Assembly: GCA_016110215.1 (NCBI GenBank)
Contig: JADWQD010000013.1
Location: 434,001 to 498,000, forward strand
Origin: Capronia americana
Lineage: Eukaryota > Ascomycota > Eurotiomycetes > Chaetothyriales > Herpotrichiellaceae
Length of the DNA stretch: 64,000 bases
Direction: 5' to 3'
The notes under the pieces are model-generated. The model did not search any database. It saw nothing but the letters and a program-made list of their open reading frames with translations, and was not told the origin of the DNA. Below, piece by piece: positions 53,682-64,000 of this stretch; the stretch's first letter is position 1, and each line of letters begins with the position of its first letter. The position numbers and the translations under genes are program-made.

Positions 53682-55157
53682 ATGGTGCACAGAGTCGAGT
53701 CAATCATGAACGGAACTCTGAAAGTCAACGGTGTCAAAGGCCTCAATGGAGTCCATGGCCATTCGAAAGATGGCGTGTTGCGGCCTCCTCCATACTCGCG
53801 CAAATCCTCGTCTCCCATGGCGCCTGCCTTTATGACCTCTGCTCCCGGCAAAGTCATCGTGTTTGGCGAGCATGCCGTCGTCCACGGAAAGGCCGCGATG
53901 GCTGCGGCAATCTCCCTCCGATCCTATCTCCTCGTCACAGCGCTCTCCAAGTCGCAACGGACAATCCAGCTGGTGTTCCCCGACGTCGGACTGGACCACA
54001 CCTGGAAGATCGACGACTTGCCCTGGTATATCTTCCAGAAGACTGTGCGGAAGCCCCGGTACTATGATATGATCACGTCACTAGATCCCGAGCTGGTCGC
54101 CGCCATGAGACCTCACATCGAAACCGTCTCAGCTCATCTGAGCGAGAGCAAACGAAAGATCCACCAGAATGCTGCTTCTGCTTTTCTCTACCTATTCCTT
54201 TGCCTTCAGACCCCTGCTGCGCAGGCTTGTATTTACACCCTACGATCCACCCTGCCTATCGGGGCGGGTCTCGGCTCCAGTGCGAGCATATGCGTGTGCA
54301 TCAGCGCGGCGCTGTTGAAACAAATCCATGTCCTGTCCGGGCCACATCATGACCAACCAGAGGAGGAGGTGGACATACAGATCGAGAGAATCAACAAGTG
54401 GGCTTTTGTCGGCGAGTTATGTATCCACGGAAATCCCAGCGGGGTGGACAACACTGTTGCGACGCATGGAAGGGCTGTACTTTTCAAGAGACTCGATTAC
54501 ACCAAACCACCACTGGCAACACCGCTGAAAGACTTCCCGGAACTGCCTTTACTATTGATCAACACGAAACAGCCCCGGTCGACTGCCGCAGAAGTCGGCA
54601 AAGTGGCGACGATGAAGAAGAAATACCCAGCCGTGACCGAGGCTACCTTGGACAGTATCGACGAGGTCACAATGTCAGCACACTCGCTCATCACATCAGA
54701 TGGATTTGACCCCACATCAGAAAAGAACCTCGAGCACCTAGGAGACTTGTTCCGCATCAACCATGGATTGTTGGTCTCACTCGGAGTATCTCATCCGAAG
54801 TTAGAACACATTCGGGAGCTGGTTGATTACGCCGACATTGGTTGGACCAAGCTCACCGGTGCGGGTGGCGGTGGGTGTGCTATCACCCTCCTCAAGCGGG
54901 ATGTAGATCCGAAAGCGGTGGTTAACTTGAAGATGAAATTCGAGGATGCCGGGTTTGAGGAGTACACGACCACCTTGGGCGGTAGTGGCGTCGGCATGCT
55001 TTACCCTGCCGTCTTGCATAATGGAACCGAGGAAGAAGGGGGCGAAGAGATTGACCAACTAAAGTTCTTAAATGCAGAGGGCGAGGAAGGGATTGAGGCT
55101 CTGGTTGGTGTGGGTTTGAACGAAAGGCGACGGCCTGAATGGAAGTTCTGGAGGTGA
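53682..55157 (+). CDS. ERG12: Mevalonate kinase
   Basis: A single exon of 491 aa from the ATG at 53682. A second ATG at 53706 is an alternative start, and conserved sequence begins only near residue 46. GHMP-kinase motifs are clear: SAPGKVIVFGEHAVVHGKAA (54-73), the ATP-binding PIGAGLGSSAS (192-202), and TGAGGGGCAITLL (from 392). The segment ELCIHGNPSGVDNTVATHGR carries the catalytic-type aspartate. The enzyme phosphorylates mevalonate in the route to isopentenyl diphosphate, and so to ergosterol, dolichol and prenyl groups. A 30-residue disordered N-terminus and an acidic loop near the end are extra compared with short family members. The next gene on the same strand encodes a protein-prenyltransferase subunit. 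Confidence 0.96.
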   Translation: MVHRVESIMNGTLKVNGVKGLNGVHGHSKDGVLRPPPYSRKSSSPMAPAFMTSAPGKVIVFGEHAVVHGKAAMAAAISLRSYLLVTALSKSQRTIQLVFPDVGLDHTWKIDDLPWYIFQKTVRKPRYYDMITSLDPELVAAMRPHIETVSAHLSESKRKIHQNAASAFLYLFLCLQTPAAQACIYTLRSTLPIGAGLGSSASICVCISAALLKQIHVLSGPHHDQPEEEVDIQIERINKWAFVGELCIHGNPSGVDNTVATHGRAVLFKRLDYTKPPLATPLKDFPELPLLLINTKQPRSTAAEVGKVATMKKKYPAVTEATLDSIDEVTMSAHSLITSDGFDPTSEKNLEHLGDLFRINHGLLVSLGVSHPKLEHIRELVDYADIGWTKLTGAGGGGCAITLLKRDVDPKAVVNLKMKFEDAGFEEYTTTLGGSGVGMLYPAVLHNGTEEEGGEEIDQLKFLNAEGEEGIEALVGVGLNERRRPEWKFWR

Positions 55158-55659
55158 ACGGCTTTGTAGTCCTGTTCGTTTGTGTTTTACTAGCGAAGGC
55201 GTACAGCAGCGGTTGCTCCAATGGAGTGCTGTCACTTGTATATATTCCCTCTGAGGACAAAACAGGATGGGCACGGAGTCCATTATACGAGATCCTCCAT
55301 GATCCTCTTGGATGTCCACCACTACGGGCGAGCACAGGCGTCCAGAGGCAGCCGGATGAATGTCAACGGTTTCCCCGAGACGCCTTCGTATTGTTCTCTT
55401 CATTCCAGCCAAACTACAATGACAAAGGGAGTTTGACGGCTTTTGACTCGATCATATCCTCTGATCCTGGTGAGTTCGACGACTCTTGCCAAAAACGGTC
55501 CCCTAGATGGTGCTCTGGTTGCCCGCTTAAAGCCCGAGGCAAGGCGAAGGGAACCAAGGCCATTCCTACTCCTCACTCGCCTTGGAAAAGTATTCCCCCA
55601 GCAAATCTCCTTTACAGAGCGATCGTGCAACGGGATCTGAATCCGCGAACGACCACACA
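55158..55659. promoter_or_regulatory. ERG12-RAM2 intergenic region
   Basis: This 502-bp spacer contains the ERG12 3' UTR and the promoter of the prenyltransferase gene. Short open frames on both strands are not protein-like. Confidence 0.5.
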
Positions 55660-56949
55660 ATGGCCGAGGTGAAGAGACCCAAACCGAAATCCAAAGAGCC
55701 ATTCTACGCCGTCTCCCCGGTCTGGAAGGATGTCGTGCCCGTGCCCCTCATCGACGGGCCCCCCGGCCAGAAAGACCCCGGCCCGGCGCTCGCCACGATC
55801 GCCTACTCGCCACGGTACAGCGAGGCCATGTCGTACCTGAGGGCCGTGATGGCGGTCAACGAATTCAGCCGCCGCGCGCTCGACCTGACCGAGGATATCA
55901 TCGGGATGAACCCGGCGCATTACACCGTGTGGCTGTACCGGGCGAAGATCCTGAAGACGCTATGGGAGAAGGAGGGCACGAACGTCCAAGACGGGGTCAT
56001 GCTCGAGCTGGACTGGCTGGAGGGGATCAGCGAGCGGAATTTGAAGAATTATCAGATCTGGTGAGTGTCGCCGCCGTCCCCCGCTTCTCGAAACCCCTTA
56101 CTGGGTTTTTGCTCCCTCTCTCTCGCATCGGACGTTATGTCACAAATCGCGGGTTGCGGGTTGCGGGTTGCGGGTTACGGGTTTTCATACTCCATGGGGT
56201 CCGGTCTTTCTTTTTCTCTCTCTCTTACTGATTTTTTCTAATTTCAACCCACCAAAAGGCACCACCGACAAACGCTGATGACGCTGCTCGCGGCGCTCCC
56301 GCCCACGGAACCGTCGTTCCTCGCGCACATCCTCTCGTTCGACGCCAAGAACTACCACGTGTGGACGTACCGGCAGTGGCTGTGCCGGCGGTTCGCGGCG
56401 GACCCGTTGCTCAACACGGACGCGGAGCTGCGCGCCATGGACGCGCTCATCCAGGACGACGTGCGCAACAACTCGGCGTGGAACCACCGCTACTTCGTCG
56501 TCTTCGGGGCCGACGAACTGCGCGCAGTCGAGGCCTCGCCGGGCGGGATCCGCAAGGACGTGCTCGCGAGCGGCACGCTGGTCGTCGACCTGGACGTCGT
56601 GGAGCGCGAGGTCAACTACGCAAAGGACCATATCGCGTGGGCGCCCCAGAACGCGTCGCCGTGGAACTATCTGCGCGGGGTGCTGAAGAGGGCCGGCCTG
56701 CCCGTCACGGAGATGCGGGTGTTTTGCGAGACGTTCGTGGGTGGTGGCAAGGGCGCGGATCTGATGAGCGAAAGCGGCAGTGTGAGGAGTAGTCATGCGA
56801 TCGATTGGTTGGCCGACATTTATAGGATCGAGGGGGATCTGCGCCGGAGTAGGGACTGTCTTGACGCGTTGGCGACGAAGTGGGATCCCATCAGGCGGAA
56901 GTATTGGGAGTTTAGGGCGCGGCAGCTAGAGTTGGAGGTGGCGAGCTAA
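55660..56949 (+). CDS. RAM2: Protein farnesyl-/geranylgeranyltransferase type I alpha subunit
   Basis: Exons 55660-56060 and 56259-56949 give 363 aa. The 198-nt intron (GTGAGT donor, AAAAG acceptor) splits the Trp codon of NYQIW/HHRQ. Five PPTA repeats are visible: HYTVWLYRAKIL, NYQIWHHRQTLM, NYHVWTYRQWLC, NSAWNHRYFVVF and SPWNYLRGVL. This is the alpha subunit shared by farnesyltransferase and geranylgeranyltransferase I. It pairs with a beta subunit to add isoprenoids to CaaX-box proteins such as Ras and Rho GTPases and, in fungi, lipopeptide pheromones. Exon 2 is markedly GC-rich compared with exon 1. The intron carries a heptamer repeat. Confidence 0.94.
56149..56183. repeat. Heptamer tandem repeat (GCGGGTT)5 inside the RAM2 intron
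   Basis: Four exact GCGGGTT units and one ACGGGTT unit lie between the donor and the branch region of the 198-nt intron. Confidence 0.9.
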
Positions 56950-57296
56950 GGAAAAAAAAAAAGAGATATGGTATGAGTATGAGTACGATCACGAGTAGCA
57001 GAGTGAGAGCACTGGCAGGGAGGCAGGCAGGCAGGCAGGCAGGCAGCAAGCAGCAGACCAAAGGCATGAAAGCTTCGAAGCAACCATAGTGTGCGGCGTA
57101 CTGGGTGTATTTGAGCTTTCTTTGAGCACCCATCCCCGTCAAGAGGGCTATCGATCCCCATTCTACAGAGCAATCCTGTACTGAAGTTATATTGTGCAGT
57201 AGCAATGGCCGGCCAATTCTACCGGTTTGCTGCTGAATCCGCGGGCCCTGGAACCCCCTCTTGCGTGCCACGTTGGGCAATATGGACCTCTCCTTT
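56950..57296. other. Convergent intergenic region RAM2 / P450
   Basis: This 347-bp spacer lies between two stop codons. It starts with a poly-A run (about 56951-56963) and contains a GGCA repeat at 57022-57045. Confidence 0.55.
57022..57045. repeat. Tandem repeat (GGCA)6
   Basis: Six exact 4-bp units lie in the convergent spacer. Confidence 0.9.
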
Positions 57297-58877
57297 TCAG
57301 CTTACGTTCTCATCCTTATCATGCACAATGACCCTGATGCCCTGGCTATCCAGCTTCACGCCCGCGGTGAACAAGTCCCTTGTCGGCGTCGTGTCGCTGT
57401 CATCGGTCCCGTACATCTCCAGATTATACCTCGCCGCCACGGCCGCCACGCTCATGTAGAGTTGTGCGTAGGCGAGATGCATGCCGATGCAATTCCTCGA
57501 CCCCTTGCCAAACGCCACGATATACTTGTCCAAGCGACTGGTGGTGCTGTTCGAGTTCGTTATGTCCCCGTCGATCCAGCGGTCCGGGTTGAACCGTCGT
57601 GGCTCCGGGAAGATGGTCTCGTCGATGAGAATCAGATGGGGCGTCATGGCGACGGGCGTCCCAGCCGGGATGGTCCACTGCTTGTATTGGATGGGTTTGT
57701 CGTAGATGCGGGGCAGACGCGAGAGCATGCCGCCGGCCATGCGCACGCCTTCCTTGATCACGGCAGTCAAATAGGGGAGTCTTTCAAGCGAGGTCCACGG
57801 CGCGACGGGATCGCCCGGTGGGATCTCGACGGTCTTCAGCTCGGCGCGCACCCTGGCGAGGACATCCGGGTTCTTCATGATGTGGTACGTCGTGATGGTG
57901 ATGGCCCAGGCGGTGGTCTCGGAGCCGGCCGTCGCGATCAAGACGCCCTCGTCGATCAGTCGCTCGTCGCTCAGCTCTTCCTCGGGCAGATCGCTGGAGA
58001 GGATCTGCGCGAAGATGGTGTCCTTGCGCCTCTTCTCGACCTGGATCTGCCGCATCGTCTCCTCGTTCGATTTGATTTTCTGGACCTGCACCCCCACCCG
58101 TTGCATCCACGACTTCATAAACCCCACGGGCGGGACGAGCTTGATGGCCAGGTAGAGCGGCATCGACCGCACGATGGCCCCGATCAGCGGGAAGGAGCGC
58201 ACGATCGCCGCCGACGCCCGGCCCCCCGTGTTGACGAGCTTCCACGTCATGGCCCACTCCGGGTGGTGGATGTAGTCGTACGTCCAGCCGTAGGAGCACT
58301 GCGTGAGCACGTCGGTCGTCAACGCGAGGTACACGGCCTCGAGGTCCAACACCTCTCGACTCCCCTTGATGGTGTCCAGCCGGCCGCACATGACGGCCAA
58401 TTTCTCCTGGATGACGGGCATGTTGGCCACGATGCTCGCCTTGCTGAAGAACGGGTTCAGCGCGCCTCGCCGCTTGCGATGCACCTCATGCTCGACAGTC
58501 ATGCCGCCGGCCTTGGGCACCGCGAACCCCCGCGTCCACCACGCCCACTTGTCCATCTTCAAGCCGTACAGCTGGTCGAAGAAGTCCGGGTCGTGGATGT
58601 GCACGTCGTCTGGGTTCGTGCGGATCACGGGCCCGTACTTGCGGTGCATCTCTTGGATTTTCCACACGTACTGATGCCCGCGGAACACGTCGTAGTACGT
58701 CTCATGCCAGTAGGTCGCGGCCGCGAGCTTGCTGCCGGGGAAATGAGCCAGTGGGTGCAGCGTGATCCTGTAGATCGCCATCATGAGGTCGTAGACGAGT
58801 TTGAAGACGACCAGGTAGCCAATAAGTCCGAGCCATGTCGTCGGCAGCATGGACGCGATGTCCTGTGGCGCGACCAT
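57297..58877 (-). CDS. Cytochrome P450 monooxygenase
   Basis: A single exon of 526 aa from the ATG at 58877. An N-terminal membrane anchor (WLGLIGYLVVFKLVYDLMMA) precedes YRITLHPLAHFPGSKLAA, the usual proline-rich hinge. The I-helix motif AGSETT is at 317-322, with Gly in place of the more common acidic residue before the Ser. The ExxR motif is E376-G-V-R379, the PERF-like region is FNPDRW, and the heme loop FGKGSRNCIG is at 456-465 with C463 as the thiolate ligand. The gene is intact. General style (YRKYGPVIRTNPDDVHIHDP-like region, AYAQLYMSVAAV after the heme) is of the fungal group that includes trichodiene-oxygenase-like P450s. The substrate is unknown, and no secondary-metabolite core enzyme lies in the window. 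The coding sequence is very GC-rich. Confidence 0.93.
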   Translation of the reverse strand: MVAPQDIASMLPTTWLGLIGYLVVFKLVYDLMMAIYRITLHPLAHFPGSKLAAATYWHETYYDVFRGHQYVWKIQEMHRKYGPVIRTNPDDVHIHDPDFFDQLYGLKMDKWAWWTRGFAVPKAGGMTVEHEVHRKRRGALNPFFSKASIVANMPVIQEKLAVMCGRLDTIKGSREVLDLEAVYLALTTDVLTQCSYGWTYDYIHHPEWAMTWKLVNTGGRASAAIVRSFPLIGAIVRSMPLYLAIKLVPPVGFMKSWMQRVGVQVQKIKSNEETMRQIQVEKRRKDTIFAQILSSDLPEEELSDERLIDEGVLIATAGSETTAWAITITTYHIMKNPDVLARVRAELKTVEIPPGDPVAPWTSLERLPYLTAVIKEGVRMAGGMLSRLPRIYDKPIQYKQWTIPAGTPVAMTPHLILIDETIFPEPRRFNPDRWIDGDITNSNSTTSRLDKYIVAFGKGSRNCIGMHLAYAQLYMSVAAVAARYNLEMYGTDDSDTTPTRDLFTAGVKLDSQGIRVIVHDKDENVS

Positions 58878-60132
58878 GTTTGGAGATGCTGTGGTTTGTT
58901 GACGCCTCTACCTTTACCTTCCCGTTTGTTTACTTTGATGCCCTGCTGTTGCCCTACTGTTGCACCTACTGTCGAAGCCCCAACTCGGTACCTCGATCGA
59001 CGTTACGTATGAGAAGGAGTGAGAAACCCAGCATTTCCACGGAAGAGCGGTCTGCAATTGGACTCCGGGCTGCTTGCTCGCTGTTGGGGTCCAAAATGCA
59101 GAAGGCAGGAGGCGTGAAACAGCAGCAATCGCCGCGTGGCCCGGCAGTCGGACCGAGCTCGTCATTACATGTACGGCCGTCCGTAAACATGAGTCAGCAG
59201 GCCTTGATTAGCACGCGTCTCGTTTGAAATGACCAAATCGCTTGGCTGGCATTTCAAACGCCGTAAAGTTGCGAACCTTCATTCTAGCCTCTGATGATCC
59301 TCACTCCCCACTGACATGTAGGTTGGATCGGTGTCTTTGCAGACTGGCGACGCAATAAGCATCCTCCCCCAACAAACGTCAGTGTGGTTCGCGGTCCGTT
59401 CAGATAGGATAGCTGATGAGGAAACGGTCCGCTGCAACCTGCAACTACGTGGTATTAATGTCAGCACCGCGAACCAAGCGCCACTCGCATGTCTTAGGTT
59501 TCTTTCGGCTTCGCGTCCGGAGTACTTTCAACGACGCGATTCGCGAACCTCGTCATCATCGCAGGACAGTTGATTCCACAGGGGTCTGTAATCTGCCCCG
59601 TCAAGGCTCAATGGCCTGGAGGCCTTAAAGAAGGAGGACCGAACATCAACTACTACACAGTAGTATCCTAATCTTTAGAATCGTGATGGTAGCACGAGCG
59701 AGGTGTCACGAATGCCTTGGCTTTCTTCGTATTCGCGAAACTTGTCTCCAGAATCCTGGCTCCGCATTTTTCGGCGTCCGATCCCGACGCTGTTGTGATA
59801 TGTACTGTGCCTTCGCATATCACCGAGCACAGCGCTCGACAATGGCGTGGTGGCTCGGCTCAAGCGCGTCACTTTACTCGGTAATCCATATGGTAGGTTA
59901 CACAAGTGTCAGGATGGAGGAAAGATATTTCTTCCAGTCTCATTACTGGTTGATCGACTTGGAACTTCTCCTCTTCGTTCCTGGTGGCGTGTGATACCGG
60001 CAGTATGGTTCGTGACACCTAGTGAGTGGCTGCCTCTTCCAATGGTACGTAGACCAAAACCCCCTTTGCGAGTGTAGAGAGGCATATATATGGTTATACT
60101 GCAATTCACTATAGGCCTCCGACCATCATCCT
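58878..60132. promoter_or_regulatory. P450 upstream region and 3' side of the permease
   Basis: This 1.25-kb spacer lies between two minus-strand genes. The part just above 58877 should hold the P450 promoter. Overlapping small open frames at 59675-60136 on both strands are not protein-like. No RNA gene is recognised. Confidence 0.45.
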
Positions 60133-62170
60133 TCACTTTTCACCTGCGGCTTCTACGACAGGCATAGAAATGCTGGGCTGCCGCTTGTCATTGCCGCCCC
60201 TGACCTTTTTGAGCCCGACCAGCTGCATCATCTCAGTCCAGAAACCCACAGGTGGATCCAAAAACGTGGCCTCGTAAGCGTCGATGACAGGCCTCTCCCA
60301 TACCAAGTCGGCCTCGAGAGGGTGAACGACCTTGGTTCGCTTGATCAGCTTCCAGATGATGTAGAGTGGCGGGATGAAGAGCTGCATGCTGTAGCTGGAG
60401 AAGAAGTTCGACACGTCCCAGGGCAAGTAGACGGTGTAGCCGTAGATGCAGGTGACGACGATCAGCCAGATGAGAGCGAACCAGGCGCAGTAAGGCTGGA
60501 ACCAACCACGGTAAGGCAACGTTCTGCGATCCAGACCTTGCGCTTTACACGCCCGGTGGAAGAAAATGTACGTGATGCACATGACGATGTAGTCGATAAG
60601 ACCTGATTGGCGGGGTCAGCTGAGAATCCCATTTTATCATATATGCTACGTGCAACGTACCTCCGGCGGTGACGAGATTGACGAACCAAGTGATCACGAT
60701 CGACGAGCTGCTAGAGCACTGCAAGAACGAGAGCAGAGGGAAGATCATGACGACGCAGAAGCTGTAGATCGGCACGCCCTTGCGATTGCAGTGCGCGAGG
60801 AATCGGGGTGCTCTGCCTTCCAGTGCCAGGCCGTACAGCGTGCGGACCGCCGCATACGTGTAGGTATTGCCCGCCGAAAAGATCGATGTCAGCATGAGCC
60901 TGTGCGCCGTGTCAGCATCCACCAGAAGCCCGAGAGCAGACAAAGGCAAGAGATCTTGGGAGTCTTTGCTAGATGACGACTTACGCGTTCACAATGTGCG
61001 GGAATACCGAAACTCCGAGGTTTTCCATGGCAATCACATATGGCGATGCGCCCGCAGAGCCGTTGCTCCCACCCAAGACGACATTCTCTAGGGCCGGGTC
61101 CCTGGAGCTGCACACGATGCCGACTGCCAGGGCTCCGCCGATGAAGAAGATGCCGAATCGGAGGTAGACCATCTTAAAGGCGGCCTTGATGTAAATACGT
61201 GGGCGCACGGCTTCGGCGGCAACAATCGAGATGTATTCGGGGCCCACGACGGTGAAGAGAGCAGAGGAGAGGGCGGCCAAGAAACCTTGCAAACGACCGA
61301 GATCTCCAGTATCGATCTTTTCGCGGAATGCCTGTCCGTTTGTCCAATACCGGAAACCGTAGGCGTCGTGTTCGGGATTGCCGCCAACCATGGTAATAAA
61401 GGTGAAGAAGAAGAGGGAGAAGATCAGGATGACCTTGCCGCCGGACAGCCAGAACTCGGCCTCACCGTACGCTCGAACAGCAAGAATATTGATGGCGCTA
61501 CACGACAATTCGGCATTAGTACAAGTCCTCCGTCGGGGTTTGGAGGCAGTGTAACTGGACGCTCGGATGACTTACGCGTAGGCTAAGATGACACCAGCGC
61601 AGACGCCAGCGATGGGGCCAGGCTCCGTGACCCTGTCGCTCCAAAAGGATAGCACCAGTGTGAAAGCCGAGATCTCGAACGGAATGAGGAGCGCTTCGTA
61701 GAAGCTGGACAAGAAGCACTGAGCGTCAGTAATGGAACGAGCAACCACTTATGTGTACACAAGGGACTTCAGAAGGGCAGCGTGACGGAGACTGACAAGA
61801 AGTTCCAACCGCACATGAAGCCGAGTGCGTCGTCCACCCATTTGCCCGCGAGACGAATGAAGCCGCCGCTGACAGGGTATGCCGTGCTCATTTCTGCCAC
61901 CGAGTTGTTGACCATGGCCAGGACAATGCTCTGTATGGCATAGGCAAGAAACAGGTTGCCAGCCCCGCCATTGTACAGGCCGGTCCCAATGCTCACGAAC
62001 AAGGCTGTTCCAATGGAGCCTCCAATGGCAATCAGCTGGATCTGGCGATTGTTGAGATGGCGTTGCAGGTTGTCGGCATTGTCGCTGATGAAGCCTTCCT
62101 GGACGTCGCCGGGGCCAGGCACTTGCGAGACTTCGCCGTCCTTCTCTTTGCTGCCGTGATACGGATCCAT
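60133..62170 (-). CDS. Amino-acid permease, YAT family
   Basis: Five exons on the minus strand: 62170-61797, 61704-61576, 61497-60985, 60899-60661 and 60602-60133, giving 574 aa. Introns are 58-92 nt with GTCAGT, GTAAGT, GTAAGT and GTACGT donors, and all phases close (WNF/FFYEALLIPF, AYA/AINILAVRAYGEAEF, VNA/LMLTSIFSAGNTYTY, TAG/LIDYIVMCITYIFF). The protein has about 12 membrane spans. RHLNNRQIQLIAIGGSIGT in TM1 is the substrate-site motif of the APC superfamily, and GGNPEHDAYGFRYW is a loop typical of fungal YAT permeases. The protein should be a plasma-membrane amino-acid:H+ symporter; the specific substrate is not predictable. Three HGATAR boxes lie about 1 kb upstream. Confidence 0.92.
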
Positions 62171-64000
62171 GGTAGTCGGGTCGCAGGAAGGAGTGACTCG
62201 GTTGTAAACATTTAGGGAAGAAGAGATTATGAAGAGGAAAGGCTCCTCAAAGGACCCAGCCCCAGCTGCAAAGATTGCGCCGCAACGTCAGGGCGGGGCA
62301 AAGCAAAAAGATCGGCGTGGCGAGGCGATGATCTGTTACTGGCTTCGACGGCCAGCATGATCGCGTGCACACTTGAAGTCTTACTCGAACTCGAGCGAAA
62401 CTTTCTTCTTCACAGCGAGTCATCCTCCTTCCCGTCCCTGTCTTCGCACCCCACTCTCAGCATGCAGCTTCCCCGGTCAGCCTTCCGGCACGCCCTCTGG
62501 TGAGGTTGCGCTCAGCGGGCCGAGGGCGGGGACACGTCCGGGATACGATCGGCTCGAACATTAGCAGATTCATCTTACTCAACCTAAATTGCTCACACGT
62601 GAGGGGTGGAGGCCCTTGGGTCCTTTCGCGCGGAAATGGCTTCAGCAGGCTGGCCCTTGGCGGCGCTTGGCAGCGTCGTTTGCAGTCCAAATTTTCATGG
62701 CAGCAGGCTTGGACGACTCTTGGGACGCGTAAACGAACGTGATCGCAGACGCGCGCAGAGATAGCCAGTGCAACGATCCGATATCGAGGTTGACTGCTTA
62801 TTGACTGGGCCTGCTCATTGGCGCTCGCTTCGATCTACTGAAGTGTGTGCAGGGACTGGGGCACCCGTGTTGATCGTGGCCAGGGGAATAATAGCCGAAT
62901 CTGGGTGATCCAAAAAGTGGGATCTCCGCCCCCAGGAGCGCCTAAACAGGCTCACAGGGACCGCTTACAGCTCGAACATCCTTCAGACGCACAGTGAACA
63001 GTCTGGCCAGCGTCCAAGCTACGACGGCACCCCAGCGGCAGCGGGCACAGTACGAGTACGAGTACATCGACGTCTAGGCATGGAATGTCTACACGACCAG
63101 TCCACTAATCAGTAACCCCTGATAGGTCCCGGATCCCCGATAGGGATGTCAGATAGCTGATACTGAAGCTCGCTTCTCGAGCCTGCCGACGAAAGAGGAA
63201 ATATAACGCCTCCATTTTTGCCTTGTTTGGTATAATATCCCAAACTCCCCGCGCGACCGTTGATGGTAATCTTCTCGAAACAACACTCTCCAGATTTGGC
63301 TTATCAAACGGGAAATGGGGCGTCTGTTAGCTGCAGCGGCATTCTAATCTCCGGAAGGTCCTTGGAGGGTGTTGCAAAGATCCTCTAGATTCTACAAGGC
63401 AACGAAGTGGATGGTGGAGTGATAGAGGAACGCAGCATCATTGCCTGACAGTAATAACGCTGATAGCAATGGCAGTAGACGAAGGAAGGCAATCTGAAGC
63501 GACTCGCTGCCGATGTCTTCACTCATTGCATTACCCGTCTTCCAAGGTTAGGCTACCTACCTGACGAGACTGGCTACAGTAACGACAGTGTGTGTGATCA
63601 TACTCGGTATAGCGAAACTATCTATGCCTTACCAGGGACGGAAACACTCCTGCGCCCAGGCCATCCTACGGGGTTGGACCCGATCTCCTGATATTCTATC
63701 TTTCCATGATTGCGACAACAACTCAGAAGACTTGGTCACTCTGCTTATGCTCCCCGACCGAATATACGCCGTTCATGAGAAAGACGGTATGTTTGCCACG
63801 TGGAGTTATCGTGGTTATATGGTGGCGGCGTAGTGTCGTCGGTGTGAGGGACAAACTTGAGGGAAAGGTCTGACACAGGTAGAGAACGCTCGCGAGAATG
63901 CATAGGTCGCGCTGAGTGGCGATGAGACTAACAGACCACGTGAATCTGAGTGCAATTTTCTGCCAGCGACAGCCGGTGAATTCGAGCTTGAAGACTGCGC
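62171..64000. promoter_or_regulatory. Permease upstream region; no gene to the window end
   Basis: This 1.8-kb stretch begins at the permease start. It has a cluster of GATA cores at 63120-63164 and a CACGTG near 63936. An open frame at 63588-63833 begins at GTG, so the ATG-initiated part is under 70 codons and not protein-like. A gene could start beyond the window edge. Confidence 0.45.
63120..63164. promoter_or_regulatory. Cluster of GATA-factor sites
   Basis: TGATAG (63120-), CGATAG (63138-) and AGATAG (63151-) match HGATAR, the consensus for AreA/Nit2-type nitrogen regulators, and a fourth core, TGATAC, follows at 63158. They lie about 950 bp upstream of an amino-acid permease, a common target class. 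Use of the sites is inferred, not shown. Confidence 0.35.

Noticed and set aside
57261..59012. 583-codon plus-strand open frame opposite the P450
   Set aside because: It mirrors the intact P450 on the minus strand, has no domain-like sequence and is rich in Arg/His/Asp as expected from antisense reading of GC-rich codons.
63588..63833. 81-codon plus-strand frame near the window end
   Set aside because: It begins at GTG, the ATG-initiated part is short, and no protein-family pattern is visible.

Overview
The window is nuclear DNA from a filamentous ascomycete (Pezizomycotina). The signs are many short introns (about 50-120 nt) with GTRNGT donors, CTRAC/CTGAC-type branch sites and CAG/TAG acceptors, long serine- and proline-rich coding regions, gene-dense layout on both strands, and fungus-specific proteins (Eaf1/Vid21, a Bud27/URI with a DUF3835-like tail, Ric8, a DHA14 transporter, a YAT-family permease). 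Gene content and style look like Eurotiomycetes, perhaps a black yeast of the Chaetothyriales, but that placement is a guess. I recognise no rRNA, tRNA, CRISPR array, transposon or virus-derived gene.

Layout. 0-12 kb: a glucose-6-phosphate 1-epimerase, two unrecognised low-complexity proteins (one with an AT-hook-like N-terminus and a C-terminal membrane segment), a GNAT acetyltransferase and a 14-TM drug:H+ antiporter. 12-27 kb: a block of conserved nuclear and translation genes: URI/Bud27, TFB3 (TFIIH RING subunit), eIF3m, EAF1 (NuA4), MAK11 (60S biogenesis) and a UMP/CMP kinase. 27-38 kb: clathrin heavy chain (nine exons) and pyruvate carboxylase (six exons, one of 11 nt). 39-46 kb: three small or low-complexity lineage proteins and the mitochondrial pyruvate carrier MPC1, which is split into four small exons and easily missed. 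46-57 kb: RIF1, RIC8, mevalonate kinase (ERG12) and the prenyltransferase alpha subunit (RAM2). 57-64 kb: a cytochrome P450, a multi-exon amino-acid permease, and about 1.8 kb without a recognisable gene.

How the genes fit together. Most are housekeeping genes of unrelated pathways. Some neighbours share a theme: URI and TFB3 (both tied to RNA polymerase II) diverge from one 374-bp spacer; ERG12 and RAM2 (production and use of isoprenoids) are consecutive on the same strand; pyruvate carboxylase and MPC1 (the two main fates of cytosolic pyruvate) lie about 7 kb apart. Several divergent pairs (EAF1/MAK11, URA6/CHC1, RIF1/RIC8) probably share promoter regions. I found no convincing new multi-gene system. 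The most interesting signals are gene-structure features: a possible dual-localisation UMP kinase whose internal start lies inside an intron, an 11-nt microexon in pyruvate carboxylase, frame-preserving exons and an intron in clathrin, PP1-docking motifs in Rif1, and a putative AT-hook/membrane protein.

All exon boundaries were set by hand from splice signals and reading-frame continuity, and no search or alignment was run.
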